Assembly: GCA_964584805.1 (NCBI GenBank)
Contig: CAZPAY010000001.1
Coordinates: 124,001 to 188,000 of the forward strand
DNA length: 64,000 nt
Direction: 5' to 3'
Source of the DNA: JABHIE01 sp964584805
GTDB taxonomy: Bacteria > Planctomycetota > UBA1135
The notes beneath the pieces are model-generated. The model saw nothing but the letters and a program-made list of their open reading frames with translations. It did not search any database and had not been told where the DNA came from. Position 1 is the first letter of the stretch. Each line of letters begins with the position of its first letter. Made by a program: the position numbers and the translations under genes. Below are positions 53,191 to 64,000 of this stretch, piece by piece.

Positions 53191-55251
53191 TTAATAAAGA
53201 CCTTTGAGCAATTCTTTCGCCCTAGCCTCTGGGACGGCATCATAACCGTGCGGAATCATCGAAAAAGTGCCTCTGCCTTGGGTCAATGAGCGCAAACGCG
53301 TGGAATAGGAGAACAAGGAGGCGAGTGGAGCCCCCACGCGCAACCGCCGGATGGTATCCCCGACCTGTAAATCGATGACCTCCGCGCCTCGACTCTGCAA
53401 ATCTCCCAAAACGCCACTCAAAAACTCTTCCGGCACCTCAATCACGACACGCATGACTGGCTCAAGGAGACTCGTGCCACTTTCAAAAGCTTTTGTCAAA
53501 GCAAGACTTAGGACGCCCTCTACAGCTTCTGGTCGAATATGTGCCTCGGCAGGCCGCACCACTAGCGACAAGATCTCAACTTTTGTGCTCGCAATGGGGT
53601 GTCCATATTCACCCATAACACCAAGCAAAGTCAGCCTTTGCATGGCGTCCTGCACCCCTCCGCTGTAGGTACCCAATTCTGGCAGCAAAAGCTGATTTTC
53701 GGAAGATTGCTGCGGCTCAAGTTGTACCTGCATTGTGAGTTGAACGGGAGAATCATCACCATGCAACTCAATGGTGGCCTCTGCCTGTGTCGAGCCGGCA
53801 ATTTGCTCACGGTACGCGACTAATGGGCTACCGGCACGCGCGCGGAGGCCAAATTCGCGCTCAAGGCGGTGCTCGGCCACCTCTAGATGCAACTCGCCCA
53901 TGCCAGAAACGAGAAATGCCCCCGCTTCTTCGTCTTCGCGAACCGTGAGCGTGGGGTCTTCACGCGCCATCATGGCGAGTACCTGGCCAAGCTTGTCGCG
54001 TTCGGCAGGGTCTCGCGGCTCGAAAGCCTGGCGGATGACAGGTTCAGGGAACTTCATCTTTTCAAGCTCAAGTGGCTGCTCTTGAAGGCATAAAGTATCG
54101 CCTGTTCCCGCGAGCTTGAGCCCCCCCAGCAATACGATATCTCCAGGCCCTGCAACTGCAATTTTCTCGTGGTGCTCGGCATGGACCTGAAACAGACCGG
54201 CGATCCGCTCGCGTTTGCCTAATCGCGGTAGCCAGACAGTATCGCCATCATGAAGTTGCCCAGAATAAACGCGCACAAATGCCTGAGCGCCGAATCGATC
54301 ATGGTGGATTTTAAAAACGAGCGAGGCAAGCGGCGCGTCGGGTTCTGGCTGGCAAACCCATGAAGCCTCACCAGGCGGGTCACGCTTAACATGAGCATAC
54401 TGTGGAGCCCGCTCATGTGGAGATGGCATCCAACTCAAGATGGCATCAAGCAGAGGCTGAACGCCTTGATTGTGAAGCGCTGACCCCGCCAAGACCGGGG
54501 CGAATTTACGCTCGCAAACTCCTTGGCGCAGCCCCTCTTGAAGTTGCGCTTCGGTCAAATCGCCGCTTTCCAGGTAGATGTCGGTCAGAGTTTCACTGAC
54601 TTCTGCGACATGGCCGCACAGTTCTTCTCGGGCCGATTGAGCCGCGGTCAGGTAGGCACCAGGAATCGGCTCATCTTGCACTTCCGAGCCATCACTCTCG
54701 GCAATCCAGCGATATTGCCTCATGCGAACCAAATCAATCACAGCCTCAAAGTCGGAACCTGCCCCAATCGGCATCTGCACAGGTATCGCAGGCACATTGA
54801 GTTTCGTTTCAAGGCTCGCTACGGATAGGGCGAAATCTGCCCCCTGGCGATCCATCTTGTTTACAAAAATAAGGAGCGGAACTTTGAGGCGCGTTGCCTG
54901 GCGCAGAACGGCCTCTGTTTGCGCCTGCACGCCAGCCACGCCGCATAAGACCACGACGGCCCCATCCAATACGCGCAAGGATCGCTGCACCTCTGCAGTG
55001 AAATCAACATGGCCGGGGGTATCAATGATTTGAATGGAATGCCCACGCCACGGGCAACGAGTCGCTGCAGCGGTAATCGTGATGCCCCGTTCACGCTCCT
55101 CCTCCATCCAGTCCATGACGGCATTGCCGTCATGGACCTCGCCCATGCGATGCTCGACGCCTGTGTAATAGAGAATGCGCTCGGTCACCGTTGTTTTACC
55201 GGCATCAATATGAGCCACGATGCCAATGTTGCGCAATTTGTCAGGCTTCAT
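53191..55251 (-). CDS. fusA: Elongation factor G
   Basis: Translocase GTPase. 686 residues from the ATG at 55251 (MKPDKLRNIGIVAHIDAGKT); the frame upstream is Tsr3-like coding sequence. G1 AHIDAGKT (13-20), switch I ERERGITI, DTPGHVDF (77-84), NKMDR (131-135), and domains II-V through to FSMIPHGYDAVP. The LRVLDGAVVVLCGVAGVQAQ stretch is like EF-Gs of spirochaetes, Planctomycetes and mitochondria (spdEFG/mtEFG group), so the exact subtype is uncertain. Overlaps the Tsr3-like gene by 11 bases; no tuf gene follows it. Confidence 0.95.
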   Translation of the reverse strand: MKPDKLRNIGIVAHIDAGKTTVTERILYYTGVEHRMGEVHDGNAVMDWMEEERERGITITAAATRCPWRGHSIQIIDTPGHVDFTAEVQRSLRVLDGAVVVLCGVAGVQAQTEAVLRQATRLKVPLLIFVNKMDRQGADFALSVASLETKLNVPAIPVQMPIGAGSDFEAVIDLVRMRQYRWIAESDGSEVQDEPIPGAYLTAAQSAREELCGHVAEVSETLTDIYLESGDLTEAQLQEGLRQGVCERKFAPVLAGSALHNQGVQPLLDAILSWMPSPHERAPQYAHVKRDPPGEASWVCQPEPDAPLASLVFKIHHDRFGAQAFVRVYSGQLHDGDTVWLPRLGKRERIAGLFQVHAEHHEKIAVAGPGDIVLLGGLKLAGTGDTLCLQEQPLELEKMKFPEPVIRQAFEPRDPAERDKLGQVLAMMAREDPTLTVREDEEAGAFLVSGMGELHLEVAEHRLEREFGLRARAGSPLVAYREQIAGSTQAEATIELHGDDSPVQLTMQVQLEPQQSSENQLLLPELGTYSGGVQDAMQRLTLLGVMGEYGHPIASTKVEILSLVVRPAEAHIRPEAVEGVLSLALTKAFESGTSLLEPVMRVVIEVPEEFLSGVLGDLQSRGAEVIDLQVGDTIRRLRVGAPLASLFSYSTRLRSLTQGRGTFSMIPHGYDAVPEARAKELLKGLY

Positions 55252-55732
55252 GACTTCGCTCCGGCTGAATGTCGCGCAACACTTCTGCATTCGACTTCAA
55301 ATAATCTTCCGCCCAATAGTAACCCTGCAGTAACGAATCATCCCGCACGCCAAGGCAAGCCCAAGCCGCGTGCAAAGCTTCGATGGTTGCTAGGCCAGCA
55401 GCGGGGTCATCAAACAAAGTTGACTTGCGCGGGTATGCCGTGACCAAATTCTCTGGCAAAGAGCGCAAATGCATTTCACCCGACACGCCACGCATCACTC
55501 GTGGCAAATCTCTCCATGAAGAATCAATCAAGCAGAGAGGCAAGGATGCATCACTCTTGGAAAGCAATGGGCCATCCGGATGCAACAAAACGACCTTGCC
55601 CACGATCACTTCATCGCCAAGTCTTACTCGATGCCAAGTCAAGCCCAAGTCATCGCGCTCGCGCAAAGGCGTCAAAGAACACTTCTTTGGCGACTCCTTA
55701 TCTAGCCGGATGAGGATGGTGGGGTGCGACAC
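55241..55732 (-). CDS. Tsr3-like (DUF367) aminocarboxypropyltransferase
   Basis: 163 residues, GTG start. The order of motifs follows Tsr3, which transfers an acp group to rRNA in eukaryotes and archaea: KKCSLTPL near residue 16 (as RRCTGRKL), VVLLHPDGPL (as LVLSPVG), CLIDSSW (as VIDCSW), RSLPENLVTAYPRKS (as RLLPYLVAANPVNYG), LATIEALHAA (as LSCVEAFAA) and LLQGYYWAEDYLKSN (as LLRKFKWGKGFLDLN). Its start of transcription follows a strong terminator after rpsG; it then overlaps fusA by 11 bases, so it is co-expressed with EF-G. A role in rRNA modification is inference; the substrate is unknown. Confidence 0.8.
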   Translation of the reverse strand: MSHPTILIRLDKESPKKCSLTPLRERDDLGLTWHRVRLGDEVIVGKVVLLHPDGPLLSKSDASLPLCLIDSSWRDLPRVMRGVSGEMHLRSLPENLVTAYPRKSTLFDDPAAGLATIEALHAAWACLGVRDDSLLQGYYWAEDYLKSNAEVLRDIQPERSHEA

Positions 55733-55759
55733 AGCAGCACTAGGTTAAAGCCCTGCCCC

Positions 55760-55797
55760 CAAAAGAAAAACGGGTCGTCTCAAAAAGAGACGACCCG
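55760..55797 (-). terminator. Strong terminator after rpsG
   Basis: ACGGGTCGTCTC (plus 55769-55780), loop AAAAA, GAGACGACCCGT (55786-55797): a perfect 12-bp stem, followed on the minus strand by TTTTTCTTTT. It begins 18 bases after the rpsG stop and splits the str region before the Tsr3-like/fusA pair. Confidence 0.92.
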
Positions 55798-55814
55798 TAA
55801 GGAAAAGAATCCAA

Positions 55815-56288
55815 TTACCAAGCGAAGTGGCTGAAAGCTTTGTTGGCTTCGGCCATCTTGTGGACATTGTCTTTCCATTGAACCGAAGCGCCTGTGTTAT
55901 TGCAAGCATCAGTGAATTCTGCGGCTAAACGGTTGGCCATTGGCATGCCCTTTTTCTTGCGTGCGTTGCTGACTAACCAGCGGATAGCAAGAGCTTGAGC
56001 GCGCTTAGGGTTAACCGGAATCGGCACCTGATAGTTCGAACCACCGACGCGCTTAGAGCGCACTTCGACGGATGGCTTCACATTTTCAAGGGCGGTCAAA
56101 AAGACATCTTTAGCCTCAACCTCTTTGAGCTTTTTCGAGGCTATATCGCAGGCATCGTAAAAGATTTCGATGGCGACCGACTTCTTACCATCAAGCATGA
56201 TGGCATTAATGAATTTCGTAGCGACCATCGAATCAAAACGAGGGTCAACTTTCTGAAAGCGTGCTGTGGACTTGTAACTGCGTGGCAT
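55815..56288 (-). CDS. rpsG: 30S ribosomal protein S7
   Basis: 157 residues: PRFDSMVATKFINAIMLDGKK, KPSVEVRSKRVGGSNYQVP, RWLVSNARKKKGMPM. Organises the 30S head; 11 bases after rpsL and followed by a terminator. Confidence 0.97.
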   Translation of the reverse strand: MPRSYKSTARFQKVDPRFDSMVATKFINAIMLDGKKSVAIEIFYDACDIASKKLKEVEAKDVFLTALENVKPSVEVRSKRVGGSNYQVPIPVNPKRAQALAIRWLVSNARKKKGMPMANRLAAEFTDACNNTGASVQWKDNVHKMAEANKAFSHFAW

Positions 56289-56299
56289 GATAAAAACCT

Positions 56300-56668
56300 C
56301 TACTTACGACGACAGCCGTACTTGGAACGAGACTGTTTGCGATCATCGACCCCAGCGCAGTCAAGTGTGCCGCGTACAACGTGATAGCGCACACCAGGAA
56401 GGTCGCGTACACGACCACCGCGCACGAGAACAATACTGTGCTCTTGAAGGTTGTGGCCTTCACCGCCAATATAGGCCGTGATTTCTTTACCGTTGGAGAG
56501 ACGGACACGGGCCACTTTACGAAGAGCCGAGTTAGGCTTCTTCGGGGTCATGGTCTTCACCTGGACGCATACACCGCGTTTTTGCGGGCATGAGTCAAGA
56601 GCTTGACTCTTGGACTTTTTCACGACAGGGCGACGGCCCTTACGTACGAGTTGATTGATGGTCGGCAT
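56300..56668 (-). CDS. rpsL: 30S ribosomal protein S12, with Arg at position 88
   Basis: 122 residues: TMTPKKPNSALRK, GGEGHNLQEHSIVLVRGG, DLPGVRYHVVRG. Decoding-centre protein. In the streptomycin-binding loop RVKDLPG of most bacteria, Lys88 is replaced here by Arg (RVRDLPG, codon CGC at 56405-56407). Lys to Arg at this position is a well-known streptomycin-resistance substitution; Lys43 (TPKKPNS) is unchanged. First gene after the rpoC gap. Confidence 0.97.
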   Translation of the reverse strand: MPTINQLVRKGRRPVVKKSKSQALDSCPQKRGVCVQVKTMTPKKPNSALRKVARVRLSNGKEITAYIGGEGHNLQEHSIVLVRGGRVRDLPGVRYHVVRGTLDCAGVDDRKQSRSKYGCRRK

Positions 56669-56711
56669 TCGATTCAGTTTCCCCGGTAGTCTGGGAAGAA
56701 TTGGGCGTAAC

Positions 56712-56739
56712 AGTCTAGCGGAAACGCCGTTGGGGTCAA
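56712..56739 (-). promoter_or_regulatory. Candidate rpsL promoter within the rpoC-rpsL gap
   Basis: Minus strand TTGACC (plus 56734-56739), 16 bases, TAGACT (56712-56717); same -35 and spacing as the S10 promoter. It overlaps an inverted repeat CGGAAAC/GTTTCCG (56719-56725, 56740-56746), and a second one, GGGCTCA/TGAGCCC (56746-56763), sits on the rpoC side. Weaker than the S10 promoter (-10 4/6). Confidence 0.45.
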
Positions 56740-56774
56740 GTTTCCGGGCTCAAAAATGAGCCCAGAAGGTAAAT

Positions 56775-59700
56775 TTAGGCTTCAGCCTCCTCTTCAGGCA
56801 TAGGCAAAGCACCGCCAGCCACCGCACTCTCAAACTGGGAGAAATCCACTTTCTTGTCGAGAGATTTGCGGAGCAAGCCACGGAAACCTGTGCCAGCTGG
56901 AATGAGATTGCCAAGAATGACATTTTCTTTGAGGCCGCAAAGCTCGTCTTCCACGCCGCCGAGAGCAGCTTGGGTCAGAACCTTTGTGGTCTCCTGGAAA
57001 GACGCGGCAGAGATGAACGAGTCAGACTGCACAGATGCCTTGGTAATCCCCATGATGATGGAATTTTTAGTCGGCGGCTGCTTATCTTGCTCAACGAGCT
57101 CGTCGTGAATCTTACGGAAAACATGGCGGTCGATAAGAGACTTAGGCAAGAGGTTTGAATCGCCAGCAGTGGCGACCTCAACTTTCCGCATCATTTGGCC
57201 AAGGATGACCTCAACATGCTTATCGTCAATGTTTACACCCTGTGCACGATACACCTTTTGAATCTCAAGAAGCATGTAGGCCTGGACGACATCTTCACCC
57301 TGAATGGCAAGAATATCGTGCGGTGGCAATGCGCCCTCAATGAGTTTGTCACCAGACTTCACGCGGTCACCCGCAGCAACCAGGAGGTGCTTGGATTGTG
57401 GGACGAGATGCTCAACCACGAGAGGCTCTTCAGCACCCTCAATTTGTTGAATCACCTTAATTACACGCTTCGCGCGCTTTTTCTCGCCCAGCTCAACGAT
57501 GCCGTCGATCTTAGACAAGACAGAAGGTTGCTTGGGCGTACGGGCTTCGAAAAGCTCCGTAACGCGAGGCAAACCACCCGTAATATCTTGAGTATCGCCC
57601 GCACCACGAGGTGATTTGGCGAGCAAGTGGCCCGGCTTAACCTTGGCGCCTTCTTTGACTTCAAGGTATGCGTTGTCAGGCAACGAGGTGTAGAAAAAGA
57701 CATTGTCCTCATCTTTAGGGTCGACGATAAGCATTTGTGGATGCTTATCGGTCTTTGAATCAACAATCTTGCGGCGCTTCACGCCGGTTTGCTCGTCAAC
57801 CTCAATGACCAAGGTTGAGCCCTCTTCAACATCCTCGAAGCGGACGACACCTTCACTCTCTGCGAGAATCGGCAGGAAGTAGGCATCCCAGTCAAAGAGC
57901 TTACCGCCCTTTTTGACTTTGCCACCCTCAGAGACGAACACGCGAGAACCGGCTTGGATAGGGTAACGGTCAAGCTCGCGACCACGGGCGTCACAAACCA
58001 CCATCTCGCCCGTCCGGGAGAGAACGACTTCGTCGCCTTCTTTGTTTTTCACCGTAAGCAAATCGCGGAAACCAACCGTGCCCCCACGCTTGGCTTTGGC
58101 CGAACTTTCTTCAATCGTACGACTCGCGGTACCGCCAATGTGGAAGGTACGCATTGTCAACTGAGTACCCGGCTCACCAATCGACTGAGCAGCCAAAATG
58201 CCAGCGGCAAGGCCAAGCTCAACCAACTGCCCCCTTGAGAGATCCTCACCATAACAGCGGCGGCAAACGCCAGCGCCCTCTTCACAAGTCAACGGGCTGC
58301 GAACACGGATTTTCGTGTAGCCCATTTCCTCGATGGTCGTTGAGATGTCAGCCGTGATGAGTTCACCCGATGCGACAATCGTCTCATCGGTCACGCGATC
58401 CACAATCGTGTCAAGAGCAACACGGCCGCGGATAACTTGCGCCAACGGCTTGGTCTGCTTGTCACCCTGCCAGACGGCTGTCTTGCTTACGCCACTAATC
58501 GTGCCGCAATCTTCAGAGCCGACAATGACGTTTTGGGCCACATCAGCCAACTTACGAGTCAAGTAACCCGAGTCAGCCGTTTTGAGAGCCGTATCAGCCA
58601 AGCCCTTACGAGCACCGTGAGTGGATGAGAAATACTCAAGCACATGAAGGCCCTCGCGGAAATTCGCGCGAATCGGAGTCTCGATAATCTCACCAGAAGG
58701 CTTGGCCATCAGACCACGCATACCGGAGAGCTGACGAATCTGATCTCGGCCACCACGCGCACCGGAGTGCATCATGACGTAAACCGGATTGAGGTAAGGC
58801 TTGCCGTCTCGCTTCTCGGCTTGCAAGCCCGCAATCAAAGATTCGGTCACTTCATCTCGAGCCGTCGTCCAGAGGTCAAGAACCTTGGAGTATCGCTCAT
58901 TACCTGTAACCAGGCCATCTTCGAATTTCTTCTGGATGTCATCGACCTTTGCTTGAGCCTCAGCGATGATTTCCCACTTGTTGTCAGGGATAAGCATGTC
59001 ATCTTTGCCCACAGACATACCGGAGCGAGTCGCACCTTTGTAACCCAAACTTTTAAGCGAATCTAGCAACTCAAGCGTAGCAGGACGGCCGCAATAACGA
59101 TAGCAATCGTGAATCAGGCCATGAATCGCTTTCTTATCAAGCATATAGTTGTAGAAAGGCATACCTTCAGGCATGACATCCCAAACGAGAGCGCGGCCAG
59201 GAGTGGTCACGATGACTTCATCAGAAGTAAGAGTGCGCGGATCATCGCCATGCTTGACAGCAAGGAAAGTGCCTTCTGGCATCAAGACCTTAACCTTAGA
59301 ATGCGTTTGAAGGTGCCCGCAGGAATAGGCCAAAAGGACCTCGTCCATCGAGCCGAAAACGGACCGCAGCGGCGCCTTTTCTTCCCACTCATTAAGAGCC
59401 ATGCCGCGATTTGCCGTCATGTAGTACATGCCAAGAATGATGTCTTGGTGTGGCGAAATGATCGGTGAGCCATCGGATGGCGAGAAAACATTATTGGTTG
59501 CCAACATCAAAGTAGCGGTCTCGACTTGAGCCTCAAGAGAGAGGGGCAAGTGGACGGCCATTTGGTCTCCATCAAAGTCAGCGTTGTATCCAGCGCAGAC
59601 CAGAGGGTGGATTTGAATCGCGTTACCTTCAATCAAAACGGGCTCGAAAGCCTGCATACCCATGCGGTGCAAAGTAGGAGCACGGTTGAGCATGATGGGG

Positions 59701-60973
59701 TGGCCTTGAATCACATCTTCGAGGATGTCCCAAACGACTTCCTCTTGGCGCTCTAGCATCTTCTTGGCGGCCTTAATGGTCTCTGCCAATTTAAGCTCTT
59801 TCATGCGACGGATGATGAAAGGCTGGAACAATTCAAGAGCAATGACTTTCGGCAAACCGCACTGATGCAGTTGCAACTCAGGGCCCACAACAATCACCGA
59901 ACGAGCCGAATAGTCAACACGCTTACCCAGCAAGTTGAGACGGAAACGCCCCTGCTTGCCCTTAATCATGTCAGTCAGAGATTTCAGCGGCTGGTTACTC
60001 GTTGACATCACGGGGCGCTTACAGCGGCCGTTGTCAAAAAGAGCATCAACGGATTGCTGAAGCATGCGCTTTTCGTTACGAATAATGACCTCGGGAGCAT
60101 TCAGCTCAATAAGGCGCATCAAACGGTTGTTACGGTTGATCAAGCGACGGTAGAGGTCATTGAGATCAGAACTCGCGAAATTACCAGAATCAAGGCGAAC
60201 CAGTGGGCGCAATTCCGGTGGAATCACAGGGACGACTTCCATGATCATCCACGCTGGGTCGTTCGTTGAGTCGATGAGCATTTCAATCGTGCGCAAACGC
60301 TTGATGATGTCACCCATGCGCTGCTTCGACTTAGTCGTGGTCATCTCTTCGCGAAGTTGGAGCGCCGTGGCCTTGAGGTCAAGAGTTTGCAGGAGCTCTT
60401 TTACCGCTTCAGCGCCCATCTCAGCCCGGAAGGTTTCACCAAACTTACTGCGATAACGGCGATACTCTTCTTCGGAAACGAGCTCACCCTTCTTCTTATC
60501 GCTTTCGCCTGGATCCAAAACGACATAGTCTTGGAAATAAACGACGCGCTCAAGCTCTGTTTTCTTCATGGCAAGCAAGTTGCCCATGCGGCTTGGCGTC
60601 ACGCTAAAGAACCAAATGTGAGCGCATGGAGCAGCCAACTTAATGTGGCCCATGCGCTTGCGGCGCTCGCGACTTGTCGTGACCATCACGCCACACTTAT
60701 CGCAAACAATCCCCATATGCTTTTGACCACGATATTTACCGCAATGGCACTCGTAGTCGCGCTCTGGGCCAAAAATACGCTCGCAAAACAGACCGTCTTT
60801 TTCAGGCCGGAAGGTGCGATAGTTGATGGTCTCAGGTTTTTTCACCTCACCATGCGACGCGTTGAGGAAATACTCAGGTGCGGCGAGGCGGATACTGACG
60901 GCCCGGTTTTCGCGCTCGTCTACAACGGGTGCGGCTGGTACTGGGATTTGAGCGTCGGAAGTTTGAGTTGGAT

Positions 60974-60977
<4 letters not shown>
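56775..60977 (-). CDS. rpoC: RNA polymerase subunit beta'
   Basis: 1,400 residues. Zinc site 1 C77, C79, C92, C95; catalytic NADFDGDQMA (N465 to A474; metal-binding D467, D469, D471); zinc site 2 with CEEGAGVCRRC near residue 900; bridge and trigger-loop region. The C-terminus ends in GGALPMPEEEAEA. The start overlaps the rpoB stop by 4 bases (ATGA). Length typical for a bacterium with no large insertion. Confidence 0.98.

Positions 60978-64000
<3,023 letters not shown>

Overview
The window looks like a chromosomal segment from a Gram-negative-type bacterium with a two-membrane envelope. It carries lipoproteins with lipoboxes, an OmpA-type peptidoglycan-binding lipoprotein, prepilin peptidase, a pseudopilin and a GspC-like PDZ protein. 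Base composition is about 50-55 % G+C by eye. Planctomycetota or a nearby phylum is my best guess, based on the family of very large Ig-like/glycine-rich lipoproteins, the lack of rpmD, a second EF-G and a Tsr3-like protein in the str region. This placement is inference; no 16S rRNA is present. Nearly everything is transcribed on the minus strand. The exceptions are a HEAT-like gene with tatD (3.7-5.5 kb) and dnaE (35.3-38.8 kb).

Layout. 1-21.4 kb is an accessory envelope region: the 5' part of an amidohydrolase running off the left edge, four giant lipoproteins plus a small one, pseudopilin, EF-G-like GTPase, OmpA-like lipoprotein and prepilin peptidase. 21.5-34.2 kb is a housekeeping block: pyrB fused to a PyrI-type zinc domain, a shortened MnmE-like GTPase, coaX, a GspC-like PDZ protein, obg, rpmA, rplU, rng, a DUF2344 gene, ptsH, ptsN, hpf, truA, recR, ybaB, dnaX. 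34.2-35.2 kb is an RNA-gene cluster: the 4.5S/SRP RNA (ffs), tRNA-Ser(GGA), tRNA-Ser(CGA), tadA, tRNA-Arg(ACG). dnaE follows on the other strand.

38.9-64 kb is the large ribosomal and RNA polymerase block. In transcription order it reads rpoB (5' end outside), rpoC, rpsL, rpsG, terminator, Tsr3-like, fusA, then a promoter and the full S10-spc-alpha string rpsJ to rplQ. secY, adk, infA and rpmJ (a 38-codon gene too short for most ORF callers) lie inside. rpmD and tuf are missing.

How it fits together. The right half makes the transcription and translation machinery. The middle supplies ribosome-linked maturation (RNase G, TruA, TadA, HPF, SRP RNA) and replication (DnaX, DnaE). The left part builds surface lipoproteins and pieces of a type II secretion / type IV pilus system. 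The observations most worth checking are the bacterial Tsr3-like gene beside fusA, the PyrB-zinc-domain fusion, tRNA-Arg(ACG) placed directly in front of its own deaminase gene tadA, an Arg at the streptomycin-resistance position of S12, an insertion in L16, and a C-terminal module shared by the four giant lipoproteins. I saw no CRISPR array, insertion sequence, prophage or rRNA operon.
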